Of a stretch of 37,976 bases of DNA, positions 1-7,597 are shown one piece after another. The position numbers and the translations under genes were made by a program. Every line of letters starts with the position of its first letter. The stretch's first letter is position 1. The DNA is from JALZBN01 sp035525375 (GTDB taxonomy: Bacteria; Actinomycetota; Acidimicrobiia; Acidimicrobiales; AC-14). Below the pieces are notes generated by a model. The model searched no databases. It was not told the origin of the DNA and was given only the letters and a program-made list of their open reading frames with translations. The DNA lies in assembly GCA_035525375.1 (NCBI GenBank), contig DATLEI010000066.1, positions 1 through 37,976 of the forward strand. Direction: 5' to 3'.

Positions 1-2
1 CC

Positions 3-623
3 GACGACGGACCCGCGACCGGGCCCTTCTCCGGCCCCGCGGCCGGGCCCCTGCCGGGCGTGGTGCCCCTCGTCGTCGGCTCCCCGCCCCCGCCGGTGCC
101 CGTGGCCCAACCCACAGGCCAGCCCCAGCCGGTCAGCCAGGGCCAGACCCAGGGCCAGACGCAGTCCCAAGCTCAAACTCAGGCTCAGACCCAAGCTCAG
201 TCACAGGCCCAGTCACAGGCCCAGTCACAAGCTCAGTCCCAGTCCCAGGCCCAGGCGCAAGCACAGAGCCAGGCGCAGGCCCAGGCGCAGGGACAGGCAC
301 AGGCCCAGACCGCCGGCGCCGGGGCAACCGCGGCCGCCCCCCAGGCCCAGGCCCAAGCAGCAGCGCAACCCGGCGCGGCCGGGGAGCGCCAGCGCGAACG
401 CGAGGTCCAGACGGTCAAGGTCAGTGAGGCAGGACAGACCTACATGGCCAGCGCCCGCCAGACGACCACGGTGCCCACTGGCGCCCTCGGCGGCCTCGCC
501 GGTGCCTTGGCCATGGCCGCCGGCCTGGCCTTCTCCCGGCGCCGCCAGCCCACGGCGGCGCCCCAGCGACTGAGCACCACTCGCCGGGCGCAAACCCCTC
601 GACACCGTCGGGGCCGGCGATAA
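3..623 (+). CDS. Q/A/S-repeat surface protein, C-terminal part (5' partial)
   Basis: The frame is open to the left window edge, so only the C-terminal part is present. The visible protein begins Pro/Gly-rich, then from about 150 to 310 is almost entirely Gln alternating with Ala, Ser, Gly or Thr, written by near-identical CAG/CAA-GCN/TCN units. After a charged stretch (GERQREREVQTVKVSEAG) comes one hydrophobic helix (about 477-535, ALGGLAGALAMAAGLAFS) and a basic tail (SRRRQP...RRGRR). A hydrophobic helix followed by Arg-rich residues at the C terminus is the usual membrane stop-anchor of secreted actinobacterial proteins; there is no LPXTG motif. I infer a cell-wall-spanning stalk tethered to the membrane. 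The N-terminal functional domain lies outside the window. The low-complexity DNA also creates long antisense ORFs, which I consider shadows. Confidence 0.6.
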   Translation, partial: DDGPATGPFSGPAAGPLPGVVPLVVGSPPPPVPVAQPTGQPQPVSQGQTQGQTQSQAQTQAQTQAQSQAQSQAQSQAQSQSQAQAQAQSQAQAQAQGQAQAQTAGAGATAAAPQAQAQAAAQPGAAGERQREREVQTVKVSEAGQTYMASARQTTTVPTGALGGLAGALAMAAGLAFSRRRQPTAAPQRLSTTRRAQTPRHRRGRR

Positions 624-625
624 CG

Positions 626-790
626 ATGGCCGTCACCGTCCCCGGGCCAGATTCGCCACCACCGAACGGGCCGCCCGACATCCTGAGGCTGGTGACGTCC
701 GAGGCGACCGGCGACAGCGACCCCGCCGCCGATGAGCTCGACGTCGCCTGGCACCGCTGGGCGAACTCGCTCTTCCGCTCCTGGGCCTGA
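626..790 (+). CDS. Small hypothetical protein, 54 aa
   Basis: An ATG lies 2 nt after the stop of the repeat protein and opens a 54-residue frame ending in TGA. The product is Pro-rich and acidic (MAVTVPGPDSPPPNGPP...) with a Trp-rich end (VAWHRWANSLFRSWA). There is no clear Shine-Dalgarno, but the tight spacing would allow translational coupling. I recognise no family. It could be a real small protein co-expressed with the surface protein or a chance frame in GC-rich DNA. Confidence 0.35.
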   Translation: MAVTVPGPDSPPPNGPPDILRLVTSEATGDSDPAADELDVAWHRWANSLFRSWA

Positions 791-904
791 TCCACCCCAA
801 GGCGTCAACACTAAGGAGCCTGGCATCACAGCATGAGGCTCCGTTCAGCCGGAGCGTCGCCGCTCGCATCGACGACCTTCTCGATCATTTAGGGTGCTGT
901 ACTG

Positions 905-3727
905 ATGGGCCGCCGAGCTGACATCGGGTTCGACCTGTCGGACGACCTCCCCGTTCTGATCGGGCGCCAAGACGATATCGAAGCGGTCACTCGGGTGGTG
1001 CAACGGTGTCGCTTGGTAACACTGACGGGGCCGCCCGGCATCGGCAAGACGCGCGTCGCCCTCGAGGTCGCCCGCCGCATCCACGAGAGCAACCCCTCGC
1101 GCGCCGCGCTGGTGGAACTGGCGGCGATCAGCGACCCCGGCCTCGTGGCCCAGACGGTGGCGTTTGGGCTCGGCTTCGAATCTCAACCGGGGCGCGATCC
1201 CATCGACGCCTTGGTGGCGGATCTGGGGCCGCTGACCATCCTCGTGGTGCTCGACAACTGCGAGCCCCTCCTCGATGCCTGCGCCGTGCTCGTCGATCGA
1301 GTGCTGGCCGACTGCGGCGGGGTGTCGGTGCTCGCCACCAGCCAGCTCCCGCTCGGCCTCGACGGTGAGCAGGTGACGGAGCTGCCCCCGCTGTCGTTGC
1401 CCGATGCAATCACGACACCGGAGAGAGCGGTTGCTGAGTCCGATGCGGTGGCGCTGTTCTGTGCCCGGGCGGCGGCGATCAGGAGCGACTTTCGCCTCAC
1501 TCCGCAATCGCTGCGTGCCGTCATCGAGATTTGCCGCCGCCTCGACGGGATCCCCCTTGCCATCGAGCTGGCCGCGGCCCGCCTCACCGTGATGGGGGCC
1601 ACGGACGTTGCCGAGCGCCTCGAAGATCGCTTCGGGCTTCTCACCAAGGGAGACCGGAGGTCACCGCCGCGTCACCAGACGCTGCGCGCCGCCATCGACT
1701 GGAGCTACGACCTCCTCAGCGAACCCGAGGCCATGCTGCTGCGACGGTTGTCGGTGTTCGCCGGGGGCGCATGCTTGAGCGCCATTTGTGAGGTGACGGG
1801 CGGCGATGGCCTCGAGTCCGACAACGTCGATGAGCTCCTCGAGGCACTGGTGAGCAGATCTCTGGTTGTCCCCGTAGCCGAGACGAGCCGCTCCCCCGCC
1901 CGCTGGCGGCTGCTGGAGACGATCAGGGCCTATGCAGGGGAGCGGCTGGAAGACGCGGGTGAGGCGGCCGCCGTTCGGCGGCGCCACGCTCTGTGGTGTG
2001 CCAGTCGGGCGGAGCGATTGTCTGGTCAGCAGTCCGCGGGCGACGACTGGATCGACGACCTCGAGGTCGACCACGACAACCTCCGCGCCGCGTTGTCGTG
2101 GTCGGTCGGCGGCGATGTCGTCGTGGCTCTGCGCCTCGCCGTCGCTCTCACGATGTTCTGGCACGCCCGTGGCTACTTCGGCGAGGGTCAGAGCTGGCTG
2201 GCTGCGGCACTCCGAGCAGCGGCCCGAGGCGGCTCCCAAGAGGAGTTGGCGCCGGCACTTCATTGCGACGCCCTTTGCGGGCTGGCATCGCTGGCCACCG
2301 TGCGCGGCGACATCGACACGGCTCAGGCCGCCGCCGAACAAGCCCTGGGGCTGGCCCGGCAGGCGAATCTGGCGGCCCAGGAGGCCCGAGCCTCAAATCT
2401 GTTCGGCCACATCTTGCTCTTCACCCAGGAGGCCTTGAGGGCCAAGCCGGAGTTGGAAAAAGCCGTCGCTCGGGCCCGGGACCTTGGTGACCGAGGCCAG
2501 CTTCGTAGCTCGTTGATCTTGCTGGGCCGGGTGCGGCTCTACTTGGGAGAGATCGGCGAGGCCCGGGCCGCATTCGAGGAATGCGTGACGATCAGCAAGC
2601 CCAATCCTCCTCGGGCGTTGTTTTGTCTGGCCCTGACGGCATTCGCGGCCGGAGATGACAAGCTCGCCCAAGAGCAGTTCGAGGTCGCGGTGTTGCTTCT
2701 TCGCCAGGTCCGGGAGCGCTACGGCGTAGCCGTCGGATTGACCCACCAGGCCGAGTTGGCCAGGGCCCGGGGCGACAAGACGACGGCCCGTGCCCTGGCT
2801 CAGGAGGGTCTCGAGGAGGCCAGGACCATGGGCGCTCCCTACCCCGAAGCGTCGTGCCTGTGCGTGCTCGCCTTGCTGACCTGGGCCGAGGGTGATTTGC
2901 CGGCAGCGATGCGACTGGGCGAACAGGCGTGCCAGGTGGTCACAAAGGCGCACCTGGGTTACGGCCGGGTGCGCTGCCTCGATGTGCGGGGCGTCCTGAA
3001 GCGTGCCGCGGGCGACTTCGAAGGGGCCCGGGACGACTTCGAGGAAGCCCTGAGCGTTGCGACCGACAACGGCGACCGCCTAGGCCGGGCACTGTCGATG
3101 CGCCATCTCGGCGGGCTGTTGCGGGCCCTCGGAGCGGGTGACGAGGCGGTCGCCATGGTCCAGGGGGCGATCGGCATCGAAGCCGACATTGGCGGCGCGG
3201 GGCTGGCCAGCGCGGTGGAGGCGTTGGCCGGCATCGCTGTCGACGAGGACCGGGCCGAACTCGGCGCGACTCTTTATGGGGCGGCCGAGGCCATCCGCAA
3301 CAACGATGGGCCCTTTCGGCGGCCCGACGAGGTCGCCGCCTACGAGGCGGATGTAGGCGTCCTTCGAACCGTTCTGAAGGGACGGGAACTGAAGTCGGCC
3401 TGGACGCAGGGCGCAAGGTTGTCCGCTGAGGAGGCGGTAGCGCTGGCACTGGGGGAAGAAGCAACGATGGCTCTGCGCGAAGTAGCGCCTGAGGGACCGA
3501 CGATCGAGCAACGATGGGCTCAGCTGACGCGCAGGGAACGGCGGATCGCGGAAATGTTGCGTCAGGGGATGTCGAGCGTCGAGATCGCCGCCGAGTTCGA
3601 CAGATCAACGCGTACGGTGCATGGCCACGTGGGGCGGATGTTGTCCAAACTGGGCCTCAAATCGCGTAACGAGCTGATGGAACTCGACCTTTCAGGGGTC
3701 AATGAGGGCACGGACGCGCGATCCTGA
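905..3727 (+). CDS. Large ATP-binding LuxR-family transcriptional regulator
   Basis: A 940-aa protein. An N-terminal AAA/NB-ARC-type ATPase carries Walker A GPPGIGKT (residues 42-49) and Walker B LVVLDNCE (about 113-120). A long helical TPR-like middle region follows (about 350-820, rich in Ala/Leu/Glu repeats). The C-terminal LuxR-type helix-turn-helix has LTRRERRIAEMLRQGMSSVEI and later TVHGHVGRMLSKLGL (about 870-925). This is the architecture of the AfsR/MalT-like group, in which ligand and ATP binding are relayed to a DNA-binding tip. The ligand cannot be told from sequence. The ATG was chosen because the P-loop begins about 40 residues later, as usual for the group. A VOC protein starts 3 nt after the stop, so the two are probably one transcript. 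Confidence 0.9.
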   Translation: MGRRADIGFDLSDDLPVLIGRQDDIEAVTRVVQRCRLVTLTGPPGIGKTRVALEVARRIHESNPSRAALVELAAISDPGLVAQTVAFGLGFESQPGRDPIDALVADLGPLTILVVLDNCEPLLDACAVLVDRVLADCGGVSVLATSQLPLGLDGEQVTELPPLSLPDAITTPERAVAESDAVALFCARAAAIRSDFRLTPQSLRAVIEICRRLDGIPLAIELAAARLTVMGATDVAERLEDRFGLLTKGDRRSPPRHQTLRAAIDWSYDLLSEPEAMLLRRLSVFAGGACLSAICEVTGGDGLESDNVDELLEALVSRSLVVPVAETSRSPARWRLLETIRAYAGERLEDAGEAAAVRRRHALWCASRAERLSGQQSAGDDWIDDLEVDHDNLRAALSWSVGGDVVVALRLAVALTMFWHARGYFGEGQSWLAAALRAAARGGSQEELAPALHCDALCGLASLATVRGDIDTAQAAAEQALGLARQANLAAQEARASNLFGHILLFTQEALRAKPELEKAVARARDLGDRGQLRSSLILLGRVRLYLGEIGEARAAFEECVTISKPNPPRALFCLALTAFAAGDDKLAQEQFEVAVLLLRQVRERYGVAVGLTHQAELARARGDKTTARALAQEGLEEARTMGAPYPEASCLCVLALLTWAEGDLPAAMRLGEQACQVVTKAHLGYGRVRCLDVRGVLKRAAGDFEGARDDFEEALSVATDNGDRLGRALSMRHLGGLLRALGAGDEAVAMVQGAIGIEADIGGAGLASAVEALAGIAVDEDRAELGATLYGAAEAIRNNDGPFRRPDEVAAYEADVGVLRTVLKGRELKSAWTQGARLSAEEAVALALGEEATMALREVAPEGPTIEQRWAQLTRRERRIAEMLRQGMSSVEIAAEFDRSTRTVHGHVGRMLSKLGLKSRNELMELDLSGVNEGTDARS

Positions 3728-3730
3728 GAC

Positions 3731-4168
3731 ATGTCCACGTGGTTGCACCGGATGCCGAGGCTTCCGGTCAGAGACATGGACCGGTCCATCGCCTACTACC
3801 AGGAGGCGCTTGGCCTCACCCTCGCCTGGCGCACGACCGACGGAAGTCTCGCCGCCCTCACCACCGGGGAGATCGAGGTTCTATTCCTCGTGCCGTGGAC
3901 CGGCGAGGGTGCCCCACCGGCACAGTCATCGTATGTCTACGTCGAGGACCCGGACGCGATGTGCGCCGAGTTCGAAGCAGCTGGAGCCGACATCGTCGAT
4001 CCGGTTGCCTCCCGTCCGAACGGAATGCGGGACTTTGTCGTCCGCGACCCCGACGGTCATCGCTTCACGCTGGGCCGCGGCGAGGAAGCATTGCGCGACG
4101 TGGCCGACTACTACGGCCTCGACCGCGACGACATCTCCGTCGATCCGCCCTGGCTGCAGCATCGATAG
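3731..4168 (+). CDS. VOC-superfamily protein (glyoxalase/bleomycin-resistance fold)
   Basis: A 145-aa protein with the paired beta-alpha-beta-beta-beta pattern of the vicinal oxygen chelate fold: an N-terminal RLPVRDMDRSIAYYQEALGL and a C-terminal RDFVVRDPDGHRFTLGRG module. These include the FVVRDPDGHRF strand typical of the family. Members are metal-dependent lyases, dioxygenases or antibiotic-binding proteins; the substrate cannot be assigned. The start ATG lies 3 nt after the stop of the LuxR regulator, which suggests co-translation and perhaps that the small protein is a ligand-handling partner (inference). Confidence 0.85.
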   Translation: MSTWLHRMPRLPVRDMDRSIAYYQEALGLTLAWRTTDGSLAALTTGEIEVLFLVPWTGEGAPPAQSSYVYVEDPDAMCAEFEAAGADIVDPVASRPNGMRDFVVRDPDGHRFTLGRGEEALRDVADYYGLDRDDISVDPPWLQHR

Positions 4169-4248
4169 GGGTAATGGCTACCCAGCGGTCGAACCGGGCG
4201 TTCGGTGATCGGTGGACTACGACACCCTCGCGCTAGCAATTCTCGTGG

Positions 4249-4413
4249 TCATGTCGAGGATGCCGCGTGGAGAGCGGCGATCTGGCGCTTGAGATCGGTG
4301 ACCTCAGCCCCCAACATGAGGACTCGCCGGATGCCAGCGAGGGTCACGCCCTCGCTGACCATCAGCACGACGTGCTGAACCCCGCTTCTCCCGGCCAGAT
4401 CACCGACCAGAGG
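4249..4413 (-). pseudogene. Remnant of a MerR/HspR-like regulator (C-terminal end)
   Basis: On the minus strand an open stretch bounded by TGA codons reads VQHVVLMVSEG, VTLAGIRRVLML, then GAEVTDLKRQIAALHA and stop. The pattern 'EGVTLAGIRRVL' followed by a coiled coil (EV..LK.QIAAL) closely resembles the end of the DNA-binding domain and the following helix of HspR/MerR-family repressors. The recognition-helix half is absent: the frame closes just upstream and the NTF2-like gene occupies that space. I infer a decayed or recombined regulator; a genuine micropeptide starting at an internal ATG is a less likely alternative. Confidence 0.35.
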
Positions 4414-4434
4414 TCATCGTCGACCGTGTTGCAG

Positions 4435-4845
4435 TCAGTCCGCAATCGGACGGTAGGTGTCCCGGACCATCTCGTCGATATTCGTGCCGTTCTCTTCGAC
4501 GACCTCCATGTACAGGCGGCCCCAGGCGATTCGGCTGTCTGCGATGCCCAGCACCGTGACGCCCTGCATGGCAAAGGGCGAGCCGTCCACGTGCGTCCCG
4601 GACCATCGCCACTCACCCATCTCGATTCCTTCGTCGGCGACGGCGAATGAAACAAGCTCGGCCTCGAAGTCGGGGACGCCGGAGAAGACGCCTGCCCAGT
4701 TCTCTCGTACCTTCTCCCGCCCGCTGAAGCTCCGGCGCGGATGAGCCGGTTGCTGACTGTGGTAGTCCTCTGCGAAACAAGCGACGAAGGCGTCAAGGTC
4801 GTGCCCGTTCATGGCCAAGAGCAGTCGGGTCGTCACGTTTCCCAT
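4435..4845 (-). CDS. NTF2-like / SnoaL-type protein
   Basis: A 136-aa protein of the small NTF2-like cone fold. It opens with a helix (LLLAMNGHDLDAFVACFAEDY) followed by HSQQPAHPRRSFSGREKVRENW and a curved sheet (GEWRWSGTHVDGSPFAMQG, VLGIADSRIAWGRLYME), the layout of SnoaL-like cyclases and ketosteroid-isomerase relatives. GAGGGAG stands 6 nt before the ATG. Substrate and reaction cannot be assigned; many members bind small hydrophobic ligands. A MerR/HspR-like remnant lies just downstream. Confidence 0.8.
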   Translation of the reverse strand: MGNVTTRLLLAMNGHDLDAFVACFAEDYHSQQPAHPRRSFSGREKVRENWAGVFSGVPDFEAELVSFAVADEGIEMGEWRWSGTHVDGSPFAMQGVTVLGIADSRIAWGRLYMEVVEENGTNIDEMVRDTYRPIAD

Positions 4846-4929
4846 GTCGGCTCCCTCAGGCGTCGGGGGACTCCTTGGTGTGCTCTCACCCGCACGTTAC
4901 CCATGCTGGTGCGCAGGGAAGGCCGTCGA

Positions 4930-6273
4930 CTATCGGTAACCGCGACCGCCGGTCCCGACCCTGAGGCTGCTCGCCTCGGCCCGCCCTGCCGAGCCATCGG
5001 GACCGCGCCGATCGAACACCACCGACACCTCCTCGGCGTGCGCCTGGATGCGGCGCAAGGCCCCGACTATGCCGAAGATCGTTTCTTTCTCGAGGGATGG
5101 GTAGATGGGCAGATTTACGACCCTCGATGCGACACGGTCGGTGCGGGGGAGGTGACAGGCCTGGCGCTCCCTGTAGAACCGTTGCCGGTGTACAGGCGGG
5201 GAGAAATAGCGCCGGGTCTCGACACCTTCGTCCCTTAGCGCGGCTGCAACCACCTCGCGAGTCGACCCGAATTCCTCGGGTTCGATCAATATTGCGAGGT
5301 CCTTGTAGGTCGACTCGTCGGCGTCGTCGACCTCCTGACAGGTGACACCGGCAATGCCTCGGAGCCCGTCGCGGTACCACTGCGCCACCCGCCGCCGGCG
5401 GGCCAAGTTCTCATCGAAGTTGACGAGTCCCTCCAGCGCCAAGGCGGCATGCATTTCTGACATGCGGGCGTTGAGCCCCAGGAGGCGAGGATCGTAGTCA
5501 CCGCGGTCACCGTAATTACGTGCATCGCGAACCGCCGAGGCCAGCTCGGCGTCGTTGGTGGAAACGAGCCCCCCCTCACCAGCGACCAAGGGCTTGGTGG
5601 GGCTCATGCTGAACACTTCGGCGGTGCCGAAGCCTCCGATGGGCCTGCCACGTCGCCGGGCGCCGAATCCGTGTGCCGCATCGAAAAGCAACGGGATGCC
5701 TCTCCTTCGAGCCACCTCCTCCAAGGTTTCCACGGGGCTCGGCGCGCCGAAGATGTGCGTGGCAATCAATCCGACGGCGGCGCCACTTGCCGCTTCCACG
5801 CTGTCGCTGGCGGCCTGAAAGGTGAGAGCGTCGCAGTCGACGAAGGCCGGGTCGAGGCCATTCCATGTGAGCGCTTGAACCGTTGCCGAGAAGGTGAAGC
5901 TCGGAACGACAACCGACCCTTGAAGCCCAAAGGCTCGAAGAACGAGCATAAGTGCCGATGTGCACGAGCTGACGGCCACGACGTGAGCCGTACCGAGCCG
6001 CTCGGCGGCTGCCTCCTCGAGTTCGCGAACCAACGGGCCGTTCGTGAGAATGCCACGCTCGTAGGAGGGCGACAGCCGCTTCGACACCGCCTCCAAGGGC
6101 GGGATCTGCGGCTTCACGAAGGGTACGGTGTCCCGCAGCGCCCGCTGTCCACCAATCGCCGCTGGGCGACTCGGTGGTGTGATCGATCCCACCACCGGTG
6201 CGAGTCCTTTAGCGCCGGCCTGAGACCGGCGAGCCCGGGCGGGCAAATCTTGAGGTGTGAGGTTTCTTGCCAT
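4930..6273 (-). CDS. DegT/DnrJ/EryC1/StrS-family PLP-dependent aminotransferase
   Basis: A 447-aa sugar-aminotransferase-type protein. Landmarks in order: VPFVKPQIPPLE, LTNGPLVRELEEAAAERLG, VAVSSCTSALMLVLRA (phosphate-binding loop), VVVPSFTFSATVQALTW, LLFDAAHGFGAR (the Asp that contacts the PLP ring), FSMSPTKPLVAGEGG (Schiff-base Lys), and LGLNARMSEMHAALAL. Family members usually transaminate nucleotide-linked keto-sugars for glycans or antibiotics. The ATG at 6273 was preferred over one 12 nt upstream because GGGAG lies 6 nt before it. The N terminus has about 50 extra residues before the family core. It stands alone here without other sugar-pathway genes, so the product is unknown. Confidence 0.88.
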   Translation of the reverse strand: MARNLTPQDLPARARRSQAGAKGLAPVVGSITPPSRPAAIGGQRALRDTVPFVKPQIPPLEAVSKRLSPSYERGILTNGPLVRELEEAAAERLGTAHVVAVSSCTSALMLVLRAFGLQGSVVVPSFTFSATVQALTWNGLDPAFVDCDALTFQAASDSVEAASGAAVGLIATHIFGAPSPVETLEEVARRRGIPLLFDAAHGFGARRRGRPIGGFGTAEVFSMSPTKPLVAGEGGLVSTNDAELASAVRDARNYGDRGDYDPRLLGLNARMSEMHAALALEGLVNFDENLARRRRVAQWYRDGLRGIAGVTCQEVDDADESTYKDLAILIEPEEFGSTREVVAAALRDEGVETRRYFSPPVHRQRFYRERQACHLPRTDRVASRVVNLPIYPSLEKETIFGIVGALRRIQAHAEEVSVVFDRRGPDGSAGRAEASSLRVGTGGRGYR

Positions 6274-6399
6274 TCGCTCTCCCAATGTCTGGTGTCCAGA
6301 GCGTCGCAGGGCGCGGACCCAGGAACATCGGTCATTTGGCCTATTTTTTTGGACTCGAGCTGGTCAGCGGGCACGGACGATTGGCACGGCGGCATAGCC

Positions 6400-6736
6400 T
6401 CGGACGCCTGCGACGTCCGGGACGCGGTGGCGGCCGACGAGATTCTTGGAGTGGTCCAGGCCGCGGACGCGCCCGGGGTCGGATCGTGATCTCCCCGAGA
6501 TCGTCATGCTCTATGTAGGCCCGCTGCCCTGGGGCAGCTCTGTTGCCCCAGCACTCCTTGGTGCGTGCACCGACTGGGTCGCCAATCGTGGACATCGAGC
6601 TGCCCGGCTCCGCGTCGTCGAGGCCCAAACAAGGGCCCGCCGCTTCTACGAGCGCGAGGGATGGCGGGAGGATGAAATGACGCCCGCGGCCGGGGCGTCT
6701 AGGAATCGCCGCCAGCGGGAAGGACCCCGGCTATGA
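6400..6736 (+). pseudogene. Frameshifted GNAT N-acetyltransferase remnant
   Basis: Two frames together resemble the C-terminal half of a GNAT enzyme. The first (about 6400-6489) reads ...AADEILGVVQAADAPG, the beta strand typical of 'hVVGvv'. The second (from about 6465) reads PEIVMLYVGPLPWGSSVAPA, then LLGACTDWVANRGH and RLRVVEAQTRARRFYEREGW, matching the acetyl-CoA-binding motif A and the 'N.rA..FYer.GF' end. The first frame stops with TGA at 6487-6489, so a one-base slip near 6470-6490 splits the gene, and the N-terminal part is missing. A sequencing error cannot be excluded, but the missing N terminus argues for decay. Confidence 0.6.
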
Positions 6737-6986
6737 GCCACATCATCGGTCGGCCCAACGACGACCTCCTCGACATCATGCTCGGCCACGACGCCGACCC
6801 CGAGCAGGCCTTCATAGGCGGCTCTGAGCAGGGCGTGGAGCAGGGCGACGGCTTCGAGGATCGTGTGCGGGCCGAGACGACTTCGTCCGTGGGGGTCAGC
6901 CGGGGAGGGGATCGCTACCTCTGACATGGTCCTCCGAATCGGACATCCTGGTCATCACGTGCCGCAGCTTCGACGGAGGAGGACGA

Positions 6987-7388
6987 ATGCCGAAAATGAT
7001 CAAGGGGAACGCAGGGCGAAAACCGCCGGAGCCGGCGGCGAACCACTCGGACATCGAGGATTGGTTTCGGCGCCAGATGCCGCATCTGCAGCCCATCGTC
7101 AAGCGGTTGGACGAGACGATCCGAGCGACAATCCCGGGCCTTCACTACGCCGTCAAATGGAAGAGGCCATACTACGGACTACCAGAACTTGGGTGGATCA
7201 TCGAGATGGCCGCCTACGACGTCTCCGTGAATGTCGTTTTCCTGGGCGGTGCGGACTTCGACTCTCCGCCGCCACTCGGGACCACCGATCGGACCCGATA
7301 CATCAAGGTGACCACGGTGGAGGAGGTGCAGCGACCCGAGCTGCATAAGTGGATCGAGGAGGCGAGCCGCACGCCGGGTTGGCGGTGA
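6987..7388 (+). CDS. DUF1801-domain protein
   Basis: A 133-aa protein. The central part RLDETIRATIPGLHYAVKWK followed by RPYYGL and the strand pair EMAAYDVSVNVVFLGGADF resembles the DUF1801 family (YdhG-like, CyaY/frataxin-like fold), whose biochemical role is not settled although iron-related functions have been proposed. A strong Shine-Dalgarno (GGAGGAGGA) ends 3 nt before the ATG. It looks monocistronic, between a GNAT relic and an IS element. Confidence 0.75.
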   Translation: MPKMIKGNAGRKPPEPAANHSDIEDWFRRQMPHLQPIVKRLDETIRATIPGLHYAVKWKRPYYGLPELGWIIEMAAYDVSVNVVFLGGADFDSPPPLGTTDRTRYIKVTTVEEVQRPELHKWIEEASRTPGWR

Positions 7389-7478
7389 CGGGGGTTCGCG
7401 CCGAGTGACGGAGCCCTGCGACCGGCATCGATTCGTGGCACTGTTGTCCCGTTTCGCTCATTCGTTCCAATACAGGAA

Positions 7479-7537
7479 CTCCACCCGGACTTCCACCCGG
7501 AGTGAAAGAAGAGCCTCCGGTAGAAGTCCGGTAGAAG
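7479..7537. repeat. Inverted pair of short tandem repeats beside the IS
   Basis: A 12-bp unit CCACCCGGACTT is followed by its near copy CCACCCGGAGTG (7481-7504). Ten bases later CCGGTAGAAG occurs twice (7517-7526, 7528-7537). The two pairs are imperfect reverse complements, so the whole segment can fold into a ~23-bp hairpin with a 12-nt loop (7503-7514). It lies about 60 bp outside the left end of the IS and holds no gene. Confidence 0.5.
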
Positions 7538-7597
7538 AACGGCGTCTTGCCGGTCGCGCATATGCGCTGACCTGCGACGATTGAGTGGGCGAGGGGG

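Noticed and set aside
6331..6350. Possible third copy of the palindromic repeat (shares GTCATTTGGCC with copy 1)
   Set aside because: Only an 11-base match; the arms are not present, so it is probably chance.
5671..6489. Plus-strand ORF of 272 aa over the DegT aminotransferase
   Set aside because: Antisense to a clear PLP enzyme; only its last ~30 codons matter, as part of the GNAT relic.
6646..6927. Overlapping small ORFs on both strands between the GNAT relic and the DUF1801 gene
   Set aside because: Neither strand shows a Shine-Dalgarno, a family motif or codon pattern that favours one over the other; treated as intergenic.
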